64,000 bases of DNA from Branchiostoma floridae (Eukaryota; Chordata; Leptocardii; Amphioxiformes; Branchiostomatidae): positions 14,616,154 to 14,680,153 of the forward strand of contig NC_049991.1 of the NCBI RefSeq assembly GCF_000003815.2, in the 5' to 3' direction. The position numbers and the translations under genes were made by a program. Below are positions 58,263 to 64,000 of this stretch, in pieces; position 1 is the first letter of the stretch; every line of letters begins with the position of its first letter. The notes beneath the pieces are model-generated. The model saw nothing but the letters and a program-made list of their open reading frames with translations, ran no database searches and had not been told where the DNA came from.

Positions 58263-61200
58263 AGGGTCTTTACAATCATATTGCTAAATATACAAAACAT
58301 AGTCAATTCAATCCATGAGGGATGTGGCTAGGAGTTAGTAAAAAGTTGGCAAGGAACATACCATTTAGCTTGTGACCACTCGAACATTCCCATCTAGAAT
58401 AGGAGTCCATTGCTACGGACAGATGTTCTTGGCGCCATGCTGTCCGCCAAGGAGTAAAAACATTCGTGGAGAACAGACTTGATGAGCTGGATCATAACCA
58501 ACAAGATAAAAAGGAGAAAAGATCTGCCCCTGACATTCCATCATATGCGGGCACACCTGTGCCTCGGCCTTTGGGCTACGATCCCATCTGAGACAAATTG
58601 AAGCCATCATCGAGAAAAGTTGGACATCCAAGCAAGTATATATTAAAGGACTCCAACAACAATATAAACAGATGTGCAGACTGAGCATAACAGTTAGTTG
58701 TGAGACATAGTCCTGGACTAAAACCATTCCTTGCACAAATCTGTCATACTGTGTTCACACTTTATTTTATCCATTGTGACCCGTGATGGCATCCCTAATG
58801 TCCACGTTCAAGGTTCAAGGTTATATTTATTGAATACAACACAATGGATAGCCCAGGCAACAGGACTGATTTCAGTTCAGATATAACTATTCATTATCCA
58901 CTACATGTATCATTCTACATGTACAACAATGTATTTTAGGCAAATTGAACAAGACAGAGCAAAATGCTCTGGAGAGCCTCAGCCCTGTACTGTACTTTTG
59001 TGCATTGATCATTAGCTTTCTTTGTATTAAGGAACATGGTAGAACCTTTTAAGCATTCTTCCGGTGCATTACCGTACTTCAGGTCATACAAGGACAGTAA
59101 TGAACTTTACTAAACTACATGACATTGTTTATTTATCTGTTTGTTTGGCTGAAAAAACTGTCAGCCAAGGCCGCCGAACTAGCCGAGGCAATTACAAAGG
59201 GCTGGCCTTGGGAAGAAATACTTAATACATTAAATAACACGTCAAGCACAATTATTATACATGAACTTAACTCAAGTTATTACCCGGCTTATTCACTGAT
59301 CCTACCTCATCCAGAACCAAGGACACTCGGGCTATCATCAATGCCATCATCTGAGATTGACTGCCTACTGTTTTATCCAAAGAAAGGGCTTGATAGGTGG
59401 ACTCTTGGCTGGCTTCATTGTTCCCTCTCACATAGAGACTGTGAGAAGAGGAACAAAAGAAAAGAATGCAACTTTGGTTTGGAAGCCTCATAACTCCATG
59501 AAATAGTCTGACTATACAAATGACTTATTCATTTACATAATCTATGCCTGGACATGCGCAACCTTAACTAACTTACAAATGTCACAAGTATGAAATTCAG
59601 ATTATTTATCAAGTGATGGATTTTGGCAATATTGCATTTATCATGCAAATCAGGTCAATATTAGCTTAATTAGTATCTGTTTCATTCAAGTTGTATTCAA
59701 CTGTGAACATCTGTCTAAGCTACCTGCATACCCAATATGATAGTAGATTGTTTAATGTAAACTTCCTTGGAAGATTTTGACAAAACTGCCCCTGAAGTTT
59801 CAGTTCCATTAAGTGTGCAACAAGTGCCTGGTACATTTTCAACATTTATCTCTGTTCAAGTTGGCTATGCAACAAATGTTATATCCGTGTATAGTTTCAT
59901 CAGATTGGTACATCACTGAAAAAAGAAACTCTTTTCACACAACCATTGCTTTATTTCCACCGTTTGTGCCTGTATCTGTAGTAGTAGGCATCCTTCCATC
60001 TTGCTGCGGCACAATGTGAACCAGTCAGAATTGTAATGTGACAGACGGTCACCAAAACGTTGGTTGAAATAAAGCAGTGGTTGGTAAAACAAGTCTCTTT
60101 ATTCAGGAGATGCTTGAGTTTGGAACCTTGCATAGGCACGCTGTTCCGTAAAGCTACTGCAATTTCCAACACCGATCTTAATAATTTCTCAAGCTGAGCT
60201 ACTAATGTTTTGGCTGGGCGAATACCAATGCGGTGGTTATCTGCGTTTCATCGCTGACAGCACGTCTCCAAGACAGTCAGCCATGCATGACCCAACGTTC
60301 GTAAAAGGCCGGAATGATATAAATGCTGTATGGTTGGCTGCCTTGCTTCTACAATGCTCGCTCTTAGAAAGCATACAGATACATTGTAGACCTGTGGCTT
60401 CCACTGTAATTGAACCTATAAATATGTATGATGCAATGTACCATGGAAAATCTCTGTATGGTTTTACATGCTAAGCTTTGTAAACTTCAGCTGGATATAG
60501 AAGATTTCCCTTCCTACGAAAGATGTTTCTTATGCATGAGATAGACAACGAAATAAGATGCTTACAAAGCGCAAATGTCTTTTTGGATAGGCAAGGAAAT
60601 AAGCAGCTGTCTAGCTAGATCTGTGGATAAACTAAGATTAAAATGTATAATACTTCTTCTGCATCAGTGTAAGCTTACTGTGAGGAGCGGGTCACAGCAG
60701 GAAATATTGAACTGCTTAATGTCCCTGTGGGGAAAAAAACGATGACTGACCTTTGTACTAACTAATCCTTTGCAGACTTTTTATCGTGTGGCCAGCACTT
60801 AGTTCATTGCTTTGTTGGACCAATGATTTAACAATGTTCACCATGGGCCTGACTCTCTAGATCTAATGTTCTACGTGTATCTCTAATAATTCTCTTTCCT
60901 GCGTGCCTAAAAGCTGGTCCATGTTGAAAATTGCAAATCAGCCCTCCCTCCAAAAAATGAATGCAGGCCACATGCTTAAGGTCTTCGTAGGAGGCTAAAC
61001 CTCATCAGATGATGATCAACAGACGTAGTCAGCGCATCTAAAAATCCCACAAAAGTAAGAAGAAGCCATTCTAAATTTGTGCCAAGATGCTTGAGAAGGG
61101 GGTTTAGAGGGGTAAGAAGTTCTGGACTTCTGGGGTGCACTCCCCTGGACACCATTTAACATTCATGCAATATTTTTTTCTTTGAATAATTGATGGGACA

Positions 61201-62640
61201 AAAATTTGGAGAGGGAGAGAGAGCCCCTAGTTATAGGTGCATAGTAATTACTTGATATTTCCACACCAAAAAAGGTGGCGGGAGAATACAACATTATGTT
61301 AAAATTTAGCACAACTTCTAGCATCAAATCATAAACACCTGAAGTGATACTTTTTTCCTCATCAACATTTTCCTGGCAAACTCTGTTAAATCTCTGTAAA
61401 AATCTTGATGCATACATGTGAAAACTGGTCTTCAGCAAGGAATGAAATCAGATTTCATCATATATTGATCCGTACTGTCTCAACACATCAGCCAAAAGTG
61501 TCAAATCAGACAGGAAAATTACTCCATGGTTCCCTGAAGTTTTAAAGTAAGAATTTATGAACAGGACAACTATAACTTAAAAACAGAAGGCTATAGCTAC
61601 AAGGAAAACAGGACTGGTTTGGAATGAACTTAGTCTATTATGTTCACATATTCCCACCCTTTCTCTACGTGACTGTTTGCAATTCCAGGATAGAAAAGTT
61701 TCGGACCCTCATTTCCAGTATTTGCATAGTTCCCCCCTTAGGTCAATGGTACACTCTACAACAGTTTTCCTACAATGATTCAGGGTTTCTGGTGGTGCTG
61801 AAATCCATCAAGAGACTCCTAATCACAAGTCGCTCCCTGTTCCTGCTATGTATTTATCTGCACTTACGCTTGCATGAAAAGATCCATTATGTCACTAGGA
61901 TTACTCGGTTATAACAGTTCTGACCTTGAGCGGCTTTTGTGACTTTTGCGAACCTACCAGTATCGCAAATCTATGAAAGGGCATGATCCATTATCAAAAG
62001 TGTAATGCGCATCCTACATGGAATAAGATTTCATCATATATTGATCTATACTGGCTATATATAGTTGCCAACGCTCTAAGTTTGATTATGAGTATAGGTA
62101 AGTGCACATCGATCTCTCTATCAAATCATTCTGAGCTACACACTTCCGCTGCAACTTGCACAACTTCGGAAAATGGTCAAGCAGATCATACCATGACAGG
62201 TAATTGCTTGTTAAAAAGATTGTAAAGATGACTGTTATATCTATCAGAGGGGTGTAGTCCTGTGTGGAAGAGGGATAGTACCTGCACAAAAGTTTCCTTT
62301 GAAAACTAACAACGGTCAATTATTGTTTCTTCGATAACAGCTTCTTTTCTTTTGATAGTCTACATGTGTCTTACATTTACTCAATGAATATATAGATCAT
62401 GATTTTTGGAGTGAGTATAACTGCAAAATTACACTTAAACTTACTACCATCCATGACAAACAGAAAACATTAGATTTGTAGAGGGTACACGACACTTCTT
62501 TTACACCAGTATGTACTTACTTTGCTTACATACCAATGAGGGGAGGCCAAGGACAGAGAAGACAACAGGCAGATCAAGCAGATGGTCCAGATAAGAATGT
62601 CAACCCCGGTGATTAAATAAACAGGATTAGACTTTAAAAT
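58263..62640. other. non-coding stretch, no exon recognised
   Basis: AT-rich. The longest open frame (59119-59493, plus, 124 codons) has no recognisable domain and no supporting splice or promoter context. A short phrase (AAGATTTCATCATATATTGAT / CAGATTTCATCATATATTGAT) recurs at about 61450 and 62025. Confidence 0.4.
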
Positions 62641-62645
62641 GGTAA

Positions 62646-62970
62646 ATGCTGCTTTCTCTAACTAGCACTCAGCATTTGGGGAAGAGTAATGCAGTCAAGA
62701 GAAGCAAGCTTCAGTGGTACGGAAACTTGACCCGCCACAACAACTTGGCTAAGACAATTCTACAGGGCACTGTGGAAGGAGGGCGACGCTGTGGGCGTCA
62801 GCAGAAGACCTGGCAAGACAACATCACAGAGTGGACATCCCTCAACCTGCAGGAAAGGCTGACTGTAGCTACAGACAGATGGGCCTGGAGACAACTCTCC
62901 ATCTTCATGTCTACCTTGTCCTCCCAATGACCTGGAGATCAAGGGACTAGGTAGGTAGGTAGGTAGGTAT
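62646..62970 (+). mobile_element. LINE ORF2 C-terminal fragment with (AGGT)n tail
   Basis: The plus frame reads KLQWYGNLTRHNNLAKTILQ, GGRRCGRQQKTWQDNITEW and DRWAWRQL, ending at a stop at 62930. It is followed by AGGTAGGTAGGTAGGTAGGT at about 62949-62968, a typical non-LTR 3' tail. Same family as the fragment at 10.85 kb (DNI.EWT motif). The 5' end is truncated. Confidence 0.8.
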
Positions 62971-64000
62971 GGCAGTTGATCACACAGACCACCACCAGTG
63001 AACTTACACACTGCTGTAGTGATTGCACAAGCTTGTGTGGCCCAAGGTCTATTGAGACAGAGATGGGCACCACCTTAAGCACCATCTAGTAAGGGAAGGA
63101 CTTTACGTTTTAACATGTCAGGTAGAACGGCAGTGTGTCAAAAAAAGGTTGAATGTCTATAAAATGCCAACAGGTGCTTCATCACTACTTTATCTGTGCA
63201 ATGTAGCATATTGAGGTTGGAGTGCTGAGACCATGTATCTATCTCCACATCTTACCAATCCATTTTCCTGTTAATGATGCAATCATTCAAACAGGGCTGT
63301 TGCCTGGACGGTGTACCTCCGTCCCGATACAAAACAAAATGCTTGATTGAATGGAAACAAAAATAACAAAACTGAACTTGCTAACATGAAATAGATGGGA
63401 AATTTTAAATGTATTTTTGTAAGCTTAGAGTGACAGATTCAAAAACAAAAACAAACAAAATGGACTCCCAAATGTGGGACAGAAAAAAATTCAAAATACT
63501 GGTAAATATAGAAGATGACGTAAAGTAGACTACAGCATTGTTACTGAACAACGTTCCTAGGTTAAACCCCTCCTTTCAAGATTGGTTGTGCTGCTGTTGC
63601 GTGTTCCTGGCTTTCTGCAATGATGTGTTGAGATGTTAAGGCAGCCTACCAGTTACCTGAACATGCTACATTACACCCTACATTAGGAGACACTCATCCA
63701 GTACATAACAACTTTTCACGGCAGGAATGCAACCCACGAACTTCAAGAGCCACAAGTCATGCCCATATGTAGTCACACTGTCCTTTGTGTGAGATAAAGA
63801 AATGTCATTGATAGAGAGGAAGTGAGGGCACGCTTTGTCAAAATTGGACTTGTTACACTAGTACTTTAGGAGAATACATGTCCCTGCTGCTGAAATGGCA
63901 GTTGTGGCACACCGCACTAGTCACTCATCTATGACAGCACGACTCGTCTCAGCTCTTTACGCAAATTTTAATGCATTTTACAGTAACATAACATCAACAT
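62971..64000. other. non-coding stretch, nothing recognised
   Basis: About 1 kb of AT-rich sequence to the window end without a recognisable exon, RNA gene or repeat structure on either strand. Confidence 0.4.

Noticed and set aside
59119..59493. A 124-codon frame on the plus strand
   Set aside because: No recognisable domain, hydrophobic start without further support, and no splice or promoter context in an AT-rich tract.

Overview
This window is genomic DNA from an animal with split genes. The intron-rich genes, the ancestral-type gene set (a complete LRR-Roc-COR-Death protein beside an RFC-like clamp-loader gene), the CpG-tolerant base composition and the dense mix of LINE tails, tRNA-derived SINEs and fold-back elements suggest a cephalochordate, most likely Branchiostoma. 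The species call is inference. Three assembly gaps are present: 4979-5078, 9234-9346 and 13017-13365.

Layout. (1) 1.3-4.6 kb, plus strand: a four-exon gene for an ER-type FKBP with two EF-hands, FKBP14-like, 210 aa, ending in HTEL. (2) 22.0-5.5 kb, minus strand: a complete 16-exon gene for a 988-aa ROCO protein with leucine-rich repeats, a Roc GTPase, a COR domain and a C-terminal Death domain. All exon phases join without a break, its 3' end converges on the FKBP gene, and one intron is GC-AG. (3) 36.6-23.7 kb, minus strand: the last 13 exons (521 codons) of CHTF18, the large subunit of the Ctf18-RFC clamp loader. Its 5' half is not recognisable in the rest of the window. (4) 36.7-43.6 kb: a repeat block with a LINE 3' end, a 44-bp triplet repeat and a large palindromic complex (39.2-43.6 kb). 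The complex is built from 53-bp minisatellite arrays and exact direct duplications, and carries a transposon whose empty site survives in the inverted arm. (5) 43.6-64 kb: about 20 kb without a convincing exon. It holds several miniature inverted-repeat elements, two more LINE C-termini and stretches of ordinary-looking non-repetitive DNA that could be regulatory.

The three genes do not form a pathway. FKBP acts in ER folding, the ROCO/Death protein in signalling, and CHTF18 in replication and cohesion. The introns of the ROCO gene have absorbed a Tc1-like transposon, an 850-bp fold-back element, inverted SINE copies and local duplications that copied splice sites. The most unusual items are the foldback complex at 39-43.6 kb with its transposon/empty-site pair, the duplicated splice donor that could remove the Death domain, the stop codon of the ROCO gene lying inside a minisatellite, the FKBP domain lacking its flap, and dispersed repeats carrying a hammerhead-ribozyme-like core.
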